Shown here in pieces: positions 1 through 5,652 of a stretch of DNA of 5,905 nucleotides. This stretch comes from Bacillota bacterium. GTDB taxonomy: Bacteria > Bacillota > Clostridia > Lachnospirales > Lachnospiraceae. Below the pieces are notes generated by a model. That model saw nothing but the letters and a program-made list of their open reading frames with translations, ran no database searches and was not told the origin of the DNA. The stretch is taken from contig JAEXGM010000134.1 of the NCBI GenBank assembly GCA_023450835.1, positions 1-5,905 on the forward strand, written 5' to 3'. Each line of letters opens with the position of its first letter. Positions within the stretch are counted from its first letter, which is position 1. Both the position numbers and the translations under genes were made by a program.

Positions 1-92
1 ACTTTAAGGTTCTTGGGAAGGATTACGCAGTCAGGATAGTAAACGGTATCAAAAATGATTCTCTGGCTGCCGTGTTTTCAGTGGCCGAATGA
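1..92 (+). CDS. C-terminal end of an unrecognised protein (5' end outside window)
   Basis: Reading in the frame that starts at position 3 gives 29 sense codons ending at a TGA (90-92). The peptide begins FKVLGKDYAV and ends SLAAVFSVAE. The other two forward frames hit stops early: TAA at 5-7 in frame 2 and TAG at 37-39 in frame 1. An intrinsic terminator lies 25 nt after the stop, as expected for the end of a transcription unit. The fragment is too short for a family assignment and shows no cysteine cluster, transmembrane segment or known motif. I do not recognise it. That this is a real gene end is inferred from the open frame and the terminator behind it. Confidence 0.6.
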   Translation, partial: FKVLGKDYAVRIVNGIKNDSLAAVFSVAE

Positions 93-116
93 CTAAAAAC
101 TGATAAACTGCTTTTG

Positions 117-153
117 AGGGATGTGACTTTCGTCATATCCCTTTCTTTCTTTT
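117..153 (+). terminator. Intrinsic terminator between the upstream gene and the ABC/two-component operon
   Basis: An 11-bp stem pairs 117-127 (agggatgtgac) with 132-142 (gtcatatccct), with one G-T wobble and a TTTC tetraloop at 128-131. It is followed by the T-rich run ttctttctttt. Stem, short loop and T-tract are the standard Rho-independent layout. It follows the stop at 92 and precedes the ATPase start at 223, so it most likely ends the upstream transcript and isolates the operon. The dyad is nearly symmetric, so a second role as a protein-binding site cannot be excluded. Confidence 0.85.
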
Positions 154-208
154 CTCACTACAAAAGCTTTCTTCTCCGTGCTAAGATGTCATCATAGCAA
201 CGGGAGAC

Positions 209-214
209 GGGAGG
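209..214 (+). promoter_or_regulatory. Ribosome binding site that fixes the ATPase start at 223
   Basis: GGGAGG at 209-214 sits 8 nt before the ATG at 223, an ideal distance. The longer in-frame alternative, a GTG at 178, has only pyrimidine-rich sequence in front of it, adjoins the terminator T-tract, and would add 15 residues (rich in R, H and G) not expected before an ABC domain. The ATG at 215 is out of frame. Confidence 0.8.
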
Positions 215-222
215 ATGGCAGA

Positions 223-993
223 ATGGGTGATATTGTTTTAAGAACCGATGGAATTACGAAGAAATACAATAACAAGGCTGTTGTGGATTATCTTACTTTA
301 GAGATACAAAGAGGAGAAATATTTGGGCTGCTTGGCCCCAACGGGGCGGGGAAATCTACGACTATGAATATGATTTGCGGGCTGGTGAAACCAAATGCAG
401 GCAGAATTCATCTTTTTGAACGGGATTTGAAGGAAGAAGGCAAGAAGGCATTGGCTAAGATAGGATATATTCCTCAGGAGCTGGCTATTCATGAGAATCT
501 AAAGGCTTGGGAGAATGTTGAACTTTTCACTTCTCTCTACGGAATTAAAGGGGCAAATTTAAAAAAGGCAGTAGAGGAATCTTTAGAATTCGTAGGACTG
601 TCAGATAAAAGAAATGTATTTGCAAAGAATTTTTCAGGGGGTATGAAGAGAAGGCTTAACATAGCATGTGCCTTGGGACATAAGCCGGAATTGTTGATTT
701 TTGATGAACCTACAGTGGGGATTGACCCTCAGTCCAGAAATTTTATTCTGGAAAAAATCAAAGAGACAAACAGGGCCGGCACTACCGTTATCTATACCAG
801 TCATTACATGGAAGAGGTGGAAGCTGTGTGCAAGCGAATTGCCATAATGGACAGTGGAAAAATCATTGCTACAGGTTCCAAAGAGGAACTTAGACAGCTT
901 GTAACGGCAGATACCAACAGTGAGCTTACCTTGGAAGAAGTATTCCTGACATTAACCGGTAAGAAATTACGGGATTATACGGAGGGGGTATAA
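223..993 (+). CDS. ABC-2 type exporter, ATP-binding subunit (DrrA/CcmA/LnrL-like)
   Basis: This is the cytoplasmic ATPase that powers an ABC-2 type exporter, presumably as a dimer on the two permeases encoded next. With the start at 223 the protein has 256 residues. In order it shows an aromatic A-loop (Y15), Walker A GPNGAGKST (38-46), Q-loop Q85, the signature FSGGMKRR (137-144), Walker B LLIFDEPT with catalytic E162 (157-164), D-loop (GIDP, 166-169) and H-loop H194. All key residues are intact. The C-terminal stretch LTLEEVFLTLTGKKLRD is typical of the drug-exporter (DrrA/CcmA) branch. At 256 residues it is shorter than the roughly 300-330 usual for DrrA-type proteins, so the C-terminal extension is reduced. 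The next gene starts 3 nt after the stop. No convincing promoter was found in the 70 nt between the terminator and the RBS. The substrate is not readable from this subunit. Confidence 0.95.
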   Translation: MGDIVLRTDGITKKYNNKAVVDYLTLEIQRGEIFGLLGPNGAGKSTTMNMICGLVKPNAGRIHLFERDLKEEGKKALAKIGYIPQELAIHENLKAWENVELFTSLYGIKGANLKKAVEESLEFVGLSDKRNVFAKNFSGGMKRRLNIACALGHKPELLIFDEPTVGIDPQSRNFILEKIKETNRAGTTVIYTSHYMEEVEAVCKRIAIMDSGKIIATGSKEELRQLVTADTNSELTLEEVFLTLTGKKLRDYTEGV

Positions 994-996
994 ACA

Positions 997-2094
997 ATGT
1001 CTTGGGCTTTAATAAAGAATAACTTTAAGCTGATGCTTCGGAATAAATGGGTTATTGTACTTATGATTGTAGGACCCATTGTAATAATAGCAGCTTTATC
1101 CAGTGCTTTTAAAGAAATGCTGAAGGGCTATGCTCCTGCTGGGGACTTTGTAGCTGGCTATTGCATGGAAGCAGGAAGTAATTGGGAGAAAACTATGCCT
1201 TTTATCAAGGAGGCAGCAAAGAACAATGGCATTGAGTTGAGGGAATTCACTCCTGAAAATACATCTGTTCTAACTATGGTTGAGAATACTTTCAGACAAA
1301 GGGAAGCTGCCGTATTTGTAGAGTTTAAACAAGGTTCCTATCATATTTATAAGCGAAAGGAAGGGGAGACAGAGGCAGGAGTAGTGGAATATTTTCTCTA
1401 TCAGGCAATACATTCCCTGGAGCAGTCTGAGAATGGTGGAAGTACCAACCAGGAAATACAGATAAAAACAGTTAATCTTCCGGCAGCACCCAGACCGGAT
1501 TCCAAAGATTATTATGGCATTATAGAAGTTGTGTATTTTAGTTGGTGCAGTGTAATTATTATGTCTCCGGTATTTAACAGCGAAAAGAAGAACCGGATTG
1601 CACCAAGGCTGAAAGTCTCTCCTTTATCCAACTTTTCTTTATTTATCGGGAAAGTACTTCCTTGTGTCGCATTTACGATGCTCATTACCTTACTGAGCTC
1701 CCTGGTATCTACAATTCTATATAATATTAAATGGGGAAATCTGCCGGTTACGCTATTGGTTATGGCCTTTAGTATCATTGCATCATCACTGTTTAGTATT
1801 TTTATATATAACCTGATTCGCAATATGGCAGTAACGGTGGGTGTGATTTTTACATTGGTGTGGATTGCCGGTTTTCTGGGGGGAAGCTTTGAGACCTATA
1901 TGTTTTCGACGACTCCGGATAAGATAAAAGACTTGTCACCGCTTTATTATATTAATCGGACGCTGGTAGAGTATTCAACGACAGGAAGCAGTGCTTATTT
2001 GCAAAGGTGTCTTTGGTACTTTGCATTTATTAGCATAGCATCTTTTATCTTTGGTTTGTTATTGACTGACGGAAGGGGGAAGAGAAATCCATGA
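997..2094 (+). CDS. ABC-2 type exporter, first membrane subunit (LnrM-like)
   Basis: This is a 365-residue integral membrane subunit of the exporter. It has one transmembrane helix near the N-terminus (about 18-37), a large soluble domain of about 130 residues (about 39-170) expected outside the membrane, and then five further hydrophobic segments at about 175-193, 217-242, 249-271, 277-296 and 339-357. This is the 1+5 layout of the ABC2_membrane_3 family. After the second helix comes a cytoplasmic segment, NSEKKNRIAPRLKVSPLS (194-211), equivalent to the E-K-x-x-x-x-x-x-R-L-x-x-S-P signature of ABC-2 permeases, likely a contact region for the ATPase. A strong GGAGGGGG at 981-988 overlaps the end of the ATPase gene and serves the ATG at 997. 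The stop overlaps the next start. Family and topology are well supported; the specific partnering with the ATPase is inferred from the operon. Confidence 0.92.
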   Translation: MSWALIKNNFKLMLRNKWVIVLMIVGPIVIIAALSSAFKEMLKGYAPAGDFVAGYCMEAGSNWEKTMPFIKEAAKNNGIELREFTPENTSVLTMVENTFRQREAAVFVEFKQGSYHIYKRKEGETEAGVVEYFLYQAIHSLEQSENGGSTNQEIQIKTVNLPAAPRPDSKDYYGIIEVVYFSWCSVIIMSPVFNSEKKNRIAPRLKVSPLSNFSLFIGKVLPCVAFTMLITLLSSLVSTILYNIKWGNLPVTLLVMAFSIIASSLFSIFIYNLIRNMAVTVGVIFTLVWIAGFLGGSFETYMFSTTPDKIKDLSPLYYINRTLVEYSTTGSSAYLQRCLWYFAFISIASFIFGLLLTDGRGKRNP

Positions 2095-3344
2095 ATGCAC
2101 TGTATACACTTTTGGTAATGAATATAAAACTTTTACTTCGAAATAAAGGTTTTCTCTTCTTTCTTCTTATTGTTCCAATTTTCTCTGTTATACTGCTAAA
2201 TGTCAGGATGACGAACATAGCTACATCTAAAGAAAAGGAGCAGCACATTATTGAACTTAAAAAAATGGAAGAAAAAACTGCATATGAGAGAGACTACAAT
2301 TTAATGCCGGTACTGGTGTATGATAAATCTATGACGGAGTTGTCGGAATATTATTTAAATCAGCTCACAGAATCGGGGATTTACCAGATTTGCCGTGTGA
2401 ATGCCACTAAAATTCCGGATGCCAAGATACAAGATAATATGAAATATCACCTGGATAAGGATGCAGTTGTAAGCTTTTTATGTATCGATAAGGATTTTGA
2501 TGAGAAGATAATGGCAGGGAAAATAGCTGAGGGCATTACTTTCTACAGGACAGGATTGGACGATAGGGAAGAACTCTTTACACAGACTTTAAGGCAGGTT
2601 TCCACACTTTTTTTGAAAGAAAAAGAGAGTGAAAGTAAGGAAAACTTGTTAAGGCAATTGAATGAATATAAAAAGTCTCTTCCTCAAAAACAGGTAACCT
2701 TACTTGACACCAGCAATTCCAATGTAATAACAAGAGAGCAGGAGATAGCTCTGTACTCTGTTAAGATTTCAATCGCTATTGTGACAATCGCTTTCCTCTA
2801 TGCGGGTATCTTTATCTCACAAACAGCGGTGGAGGAAAAAAATAATCTGGTATATACAAGGCTTAAACTTACCGGTACCGGAGAGCTTACCTATATGCTG
2901 GCAAAAATTATAGTAACCTTAATGACAGGCATATTCCAAACTGTTATAATGGGGATAGGAATTGCAATGTTTGTAAAGACAGATATGGGAATCAGTATTT
3001 GGAATTACCTATTCTTAATTAGCCTTCTGGGATTAATATTCTGTAATATGAGTTTGGTGACCGGAATACTTTTAAACAATGTTATGAGTGCCAGTTATCT
3101 GGCCTTTATGGTCTGGAGCATCAGTTCTATGTTAGCCGGTCTGTATTTTCCTTTGGAGGATGCCGGAAAAGTACTAAAGAGTATCTCAAACCTGATGCCC
3201 CAGAAGTGGACTGTTATGGCAGCAGAAGGCATAATGGCAGGGAGATCTTCTGCATATGTTATGATACTTTGTGTTACAATGGCATATCTTCTGGTTATAT
3301 TGAGTACGGGTGCTGTGGGATTAAGACTTAGCAGGAATGAGTGA
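2091..3344 (+). CDS. ABC-2 type exporter, second membrane subunit (LnrN-like)
   Basis: This 417-residue membrane protein has the same layout as the preceding permease: a first helix at about 20-37, a soluble domain of about 185 residues rich in charged, possibly helical sequence (38 to about 222), and later helices at about 226-244, 270-293, 304-328, 333-351 and 390-410. EEKNNLVYTRLKLTG (248-262) is the cytoplasmic ABC-2 motif, and GLYFPLE (350-356) is the common re-entrant/loop motif before the last helix. The two permeases share only the fold and the N-terminal K-L-x-L-R-N-K pattern, suggesting an old duplication and a heterodimeric channel. The start codon overlaps the previous stop in an ATGA arrangement (4 nt), with GGAAGGGGGA upstream at 2071-2080, which indicates translational coupling. 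Together with the ATPase it would form one exporter. Confidence 0.92.
   Translation: MNALYTLLVMNIKLLLRNKGFLFFLLIVPIFSVILLNVRMTNIATSKEKEQHIIELKKMEEKTAYERDYNLMPVLVYDKSMTELSEYYLNQLTESGIYQICRVNATKIPDAKIQDNMKYHLDKDAVVSFLCIDKDFDEKIMAGKIAEGITFYRTGLDDREELFTQTLRQVSTLFLKEKESESKENLLRQLNEYKKSLPQKQVTLLDTSNSNVITREQEIALYSVKISIAIVTIAFLYAGIFISQTAVEEKNNLVYTRLKLTGTGELTYMLAKIIVTLMTGIFQTVIMGIGIAMFVKTDMGISIWNYLFLISLLGLIFCNMSLVTGILLNNVMSASYLAFMVWSISSMLAGLYFPLEDAGKVLKSISNLMPQKWTVMAAEGIMAGRSSAYVMILCVTMAYLLVILSTGAVGLRLSRNE
3333..3336 (+). promoter_or_regulatory. Ribosome binding site of the histidine kinase gene
   Basis: AGGA at 3333-3336 lies inside the end of the second permease gene. It is 10 nt from an ATG at 3347 and only 4 nt from a GTG at 3341 in the same frame. 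The ATG at 3347 is preferred on codon and spacing. The GTG would instead give a 4-nt GTGA overlap with the permease stop and add two residues. Confidence 0.5.
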
Positions 3345-3346
3345 AA

Positions 3347-4537
3347 ATGCAAAGAGAATTAGAATTACGTTATTTTGTATGGATTAAACTGGCGATGGTT
3401 GCTGCAGTCACCGTCTATGCGGCGCTGCTTGCCCGTAATAAGGAAGATGGAATTACTTATCAGACTTTATGTTTGGCCGCATTGCTGTTTACGTCAGTCG
3501 TCTGGCTGGAATTTAAAGAAGAAAAACGAGAAAGAGAAGCCTTGGACATTATAAATGCCAAGGCTCCTTTGGCGGTTAAAAATTCTATTCCTCCGCTGGC
3601 AGCAGAGCTGGTTTTTGAGGCTGCTCTTATTGGTATATTCGATAGAGATTATATATACTTACTGCCAATGGTGATTCTGGACATCTTAATCACATTTAAA
3701 GGAAAGGTATTTTCCTATATGGCAGTCTATTTCGGTATTTTGCTGACAAACGAAAAGGCAGCTTATTTTGTGGTAGCTTCTTTTCTTCTTATACTTTATT
3801 ATCAGCATTATAACATTGTTAAGCGGGAGCAGATGAAAAGTGAATTAAGTGAAGGAAAGGAAGAAGAACTGAAAAGAAATCTGAGTAAAAGTGAAGTTAT
3901 GTACCAAAAGGAACTTGACAGAAACCGTCTGTATTTTGACAACAAGATACTGGAAGAGAGAACAAGGCTGTCTCAGGCACTTCATGACAAGCTGGGGCAC
4001 AGTATTAACGGTTCTGTCTATCAGCTGGAGGCCGTTAAAGTGCTGATGGAGAAGAACAGGGACGAGAGTAAAACCATGCTCCAGGCAGTTATTGATAATC
4101 TGCGCTTCAGTATGGAAGAGATCAGACATCTATTACGCCAGGAGAAGCCCGGTAAGAAACAGCTCGCTTTTATTCAGTTAAATAGCCTGTGTGAAGATTG
4201 CAAAAGAAAGTATGGAATTGAGGCAGAGTTTACTTTAACCGGAGATGGGAAAGACATAGGAGAGAGATTCTGGGAGATTATTCTCGATAACTGTTTTGAG
4301 GCAGTATCTAATGCATTAAAATATTCTTGCTGTACCAGAATCACCATAGAAATATTGGTGATGAACCGCATGGTCCGCTGCAGCATATCAGATAATGGTA
4401 AGGGCTGTATACATGTCAATGAAGGTATGGGACTAGAAGGAATGAGAAGGCGAGTCAGGCAGGTAAATGGTTTTATCAGTTTTTCTGGAGAGGATGGCTT
4501 TGTAATAAATATGCTTTTGCCTGTTGAGGGCAGCTAA
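3347..4537 (+). CDS. Sensor histidine kinase, HisKA_3 class, membrane sensor (LnrJ-like)
   Basis: This is the membrane sensor kinase of a two-component system whose partner is the next gene. It has about 396 residues; numbers below use the ATG at 3347. The N-terminal 155 residues hold about five to six hydrophobic segments (roughly 12-29, 39-55, 85-98, 102-117, 122-134, 139-155) with only short loops, so there is no extracellular sensing domain and the signal is probably read at or within the membrane. A charged, probably coiled-coil linker follows (about 158-203). The phosphoacceptor box is ERTRLSQALHDKLGH, with H213 as the expected phosphorylated histidine (codon 3983-3985). The HATPase domain carries an N-box-like EIILDNCFEAVSNALKYS, the G1 box SDNGKG and the G2 segment GMGLEGMRRRV. 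These features place it in the NarX/DesK-like HisKA_3 group, which pairs with LuxR-type regulators. A GTG start at 3341 is the alternative. Confidence 0.93.
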   Translation: MQRELELRYFVWIKLAMVAAVTVYAALLARNKEDGITYQTLCLAALLFTSVVWLEFKEEKREREALDIINAKAPLAVKNSIPPLAAELVFEAALIGIFDRDYIYLLPMVILDILITFKGKVFSYMAVYFGILLTNEKAAYFVVASFLLILYYQHYNIVKREQMKSELSEGKEEELKRNLSKSEVMYQKELDRNRLYFDNKILEERTRLSQALHDKLGHSINGSVYQLEAVKVLMEKNRDESKTMLQAVIDNLRFSMEEIRHLLRQEKPGKKQLAFIQLNSLCEDCKRKYGIEAEFTLTGDGKDIGERFWEIILDNCFEAVSNALKYSCCTRITIEILVMNRMVRCSISDNGKGCIHVNEGMGLEGMRRRVRQVNGFISFSGEDGFVINMLLPVEGS

Positions 4538-4549
4538 AAGGGAGGAACG

Positions 4550-5191
4550 ATGGCAGATAAAATACGGGTCATAATAGCGGATGACAGTGATTTTGTCCGA
4601 GATGGAATGAGAATTATCTTAAGCGTTGATGAAGAGTTCGAAGTTACAGGTTGTGCGGCTAATGGCAGAGAAGCGGTGGAGGCTGCAAGAAGAAACTCCT
4701 CTGATGTGGTGTTAATGGATATTCAGATGCCGGTGATGGGGGGAATCGAAGCTACCGGTATTATCGTAGAGGAGGGTCTGGCAAAGGTGCTTATTCTTAC
4801 TACCTTTGATGACTATGACCTGGTAAAACAGGCAATCAGAAAGGGAGCTAAAGGCTATCTGATTAAAAATCATACACCGGACCAGTTAAAACAAATGATA
4901 AAATCAATACATAATGGTGCAGGAGTCATGGAGGAAAGTATTTTGGCAAAGCTAACCGAGGAGGATACAGGTGTAATAGGAGGAGCGAAAAACTTTCCAA
5001 ACGAATTATATACGGAACGGGAAATGGATATCATCAGAGCGGTAGCCGAAGGCCTGTCCAATAAGGAAATTGGTGAAAAACTCTTTCTGTCTGAAGGTAC
5101 TGTAAAGAATTATATCAGTAATATTCTGGATAAGGAAGGAATATCCCACAGAACACAATTGGCTGTATACTATCTGACGGGTAAACGATAA
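4550..5191 (+). CDS. Response regulator, NarL/LuxR family (LnrK-like)
   Basis: This is a 213-residue transcription factor and the cognate partner of the kinase encoded 12 nt upstream. The receiver domain (about 5-120) has the acidic pair D11-D12, the phosphoacceptor D57 in VVLMDIQMPVMGG, the switch residues T84/T85 and the conserved K106. After a linker, the LuxR-type helix-turn-helix domain spans about 153-210 (LYTEREMDIIRAVAEGLSNK, then IGEKLFLSEGTVKNYISNIL). Length and domain order are normal for the family and no key residue is missing. GGGAGG at 4540-4545 supplies the RBS. Being last in the operon with its own exporter genes upstream, it likely activates the operon, but no repeated binding site was recognised in the region before 223. 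Confidence 0.95.
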   Translation: MADKIRVIIADDSDFVRDGMRIILSVDEEFEVTGCAANGREAVEAARRNSSDVVLMDIQMPVMGGIEATGIIVEEGLAKVLILTTFDDYDLVKQAIRKGAKGYLIKNHTPDQLKQMIKSIHNGAGVMEESILAKLTEEDTGVIGGAKNFPNELYTEREMDIIRAVAEGLSNKEIGEKLFLSEGTVKNYISNILDKEGISHRTQLAVYYLTGKR

Positions 5192-5245
5192 TGCTAATAT
5201 AAGGATGATGATTTGGGGCAAAAGGTCCGTTTTCCGCAATGGGAC

Positions 5246-5322
5246 GGCAATTTGCACAAACGAGAAAGACTCATGCACTGGTTCCAAGGCGCATGAGTTC
5301 TTTCTCGTTTGTGCAAATTGCC
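5246..5322 (+). terminator. Very long near-perfect hairpin after the operon, probable bidirectional terminator
   Basis: The left arm 5246-5276 pairs with the right arm 5291-5322. There are 24 uninterrupted base pairs at the base, then one unpaired T in the right arm (5298 or 5299), then 7 more pairs (ctcatgc/gcatgag), around a 14-nt loop at 5277-5290. It starts 54 nt after the response regulator stop. No T-tract follows the whole hairpin. However, the inner 7-bp stem is flanked by A-rich sequence on the left (acaaacgagaaaga) and T-rich sequence on the right (tctttctcgttt), the layout of an intrinsic terminator working in both directions. A small mobile palindromic element (MITE-like) is the main alternative; no target-site duplication is visible at its edges. 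Confidence 0.6.
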
Positions 5323-5353
5323 TGCGAATATATTGAAGCAGGGGTTTTGGCGC

Positions 5354-5370
5354 TCATATTATAAATATGA
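5354..5370. repeat. Short AT-rich dyad, possible operator
   Basis: Tcatatt at 5354-5360 is the exact reverse complement of aatatga at 5364-5370, separated by three bases. It overlaps a weak promoter-like pair, TTGAAG at 5333-5338 and TATTAT at 5357-5362 (18-nt spacing). In AT-rich intergenic DNA a 7-bp dyad can arise by chance, so a regulatory role is only a possibility. Apart from this dyad, nothing else was recognised between 5323 and 5482. Confidence 0.25.
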
Positions 5371-5482
5371 TTTGCCGGGTAAATGGTCAATTTTAATAGA
5401 ATTACAGGCAATCTACGCAAAACTATCCATTTGTTGGGTTAATCATAAAGTTTGAAGTAGTATTTAGTATGAAAAAATTAAC

Positions 5483-5511
5483 TTGACAAAAGGTGGTGAC
5501 AGTTGTAACAT
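5483..5511 (+). promoter_or_regulatory. Sigma-A-type promoter of the BlaI/CopY-family gene
   Basis: A perfect -35 TTGACA (5483-5488) is separated by 17 nt from a -10 TAACAT (5506-5511, four of six consensus positions). The expected transcription start is near 5518, which leaves a leader of about 135 nt before the ATG at 5653. The -10 element lies inside the first operator copy, so a bound repressor would block polymerase directly. Confidence 0.75.
5495..5509. promoter_or_regulatory. Operator copy 1 (cop-box/BlaI-like dyad) overlapping the -10 element
   Basis: GGTGACAGTTGTAAC contains the imperfect dyad GTGACA-GT-TGTAAC. Its core GACAGTTGTA (5498-5507) fits the published cop-box pattern KACANNTGTA, and the ACA-NN-TGT centre is also shared with BlaI/MecI operators. 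It overlaps the -10 box of the promoter. An identical box, apart from one base, follows 25 bp downstream. Confidence 0.75.
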
Positions 5512-5519
5512 AAATATGC

Positions 5520-5534
5520 GGTGACAGATGTAAC
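5520..5534. promoter_or_regulatory. Operator copy 2 (cop-box/BlaI-like dyad) at the transcription start
   Basis: GGTGACAGATGTAAC matches operator copy 1 in 14 of 15 positions, and its core GACAGATGTA (5523-5532) also fits KACANNTGTA. It lies just downstream of the predicted transcription start. Two copies at a promoter directly ahead of a BlaI/CopY-family gene point to autoregulation by two repressor dimers. Confidence 0.75.
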
Positions 5535-5543
5535 CATTATCTT

Positions 5544-5631
5544 AAAAGTAATTAGGCAATAAAAGTATTAAGCAATTAATACAAAGAATCATAGTAATAA
5601 AAGTAACTCAACAATTAAAGTAATCCAAGTA
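5544..5631 (+). repeat. Degenerate AAAAGTA-type repeats in the 5' leader
   Basis: AAAAGTA occurs at 5544-5550, 5561-5567 and 5599-5605, with variants TAAAGTA at 5616-5622 and CCAAGTA at 5625-5631. The first two units form an imperfect 17-nt tandem repeat (aaaagtaattaggcaat, then aaaagtattaagcaatt), and the third and fourth units are again 17 nt apart. The stretch is almost free of strong pairing and lies in the predicted untranslated leader. It may be a slippage product or simply A-rich leader sequence; no function is assigned. Confidence 0.4.
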
Positions 5632-5640
5632 ACCAAAGAA

Positions 5641-5645
5641 AGGAG
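5641..5645 (+). promoter_or_regulatory. Ribosome binding site that fixes the BlaI-family start at 5653
   Basis: AGGAG at 5641-5645 is 7 nt from the ATG at 5653 and only 3 nt from an out-of-frame ATG at 5649. The spacing, and the clear family match of the 5653 frame, decide for 5653. Confidence 0.85.
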
Positions 5646-5652
5646 CAGATGA

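Noticed and set aside
157..187. Possible promoter for the operon (ACTACA at 157-162, TAAGAT at 182-187)
   Set aside because: The -35 is poor and the spacing is 19 nt. A promoter is expected somewhere in this short region, but this pair is too weak to annotate.
178..222. Extended N-terminus of the ATPase from a GTG at 178
   Set aside because: There is no ribosome binding site before 178, the added residues do not resemble an ABC domain start, and a good RBS serves the ATG at 223.
1512..1823. Minus-strand open frame of 103 codons within the first permease
   Set aside because: It is fully antisense to conserved transmembrane coding sequence and has no recognisable motif.
5006..5287. Minus-strand open frame of 93 codons over the regulator 3' end
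   Set aside because: It lies antisense to the conserved LuxR domain and runs into the hairpin. No family resemblance was seen; it is a shadow.
5333..5362. Second promoter-like pair TTGAAG / TATTAT with 18-nt spacing
   Set aside because: It is a partial match in AT-rich DNA. The promoter at 5483-5511 is much better and sits on the operators.
5358..5390. Minus-strand promoter (TTGACC, TATAAT) that could drive a small RNA through the long hairpin
   Set aside because: The -10 is perfect but the spacing is 21 nt, outside the normal range, and there is no independent sign of a transcript.
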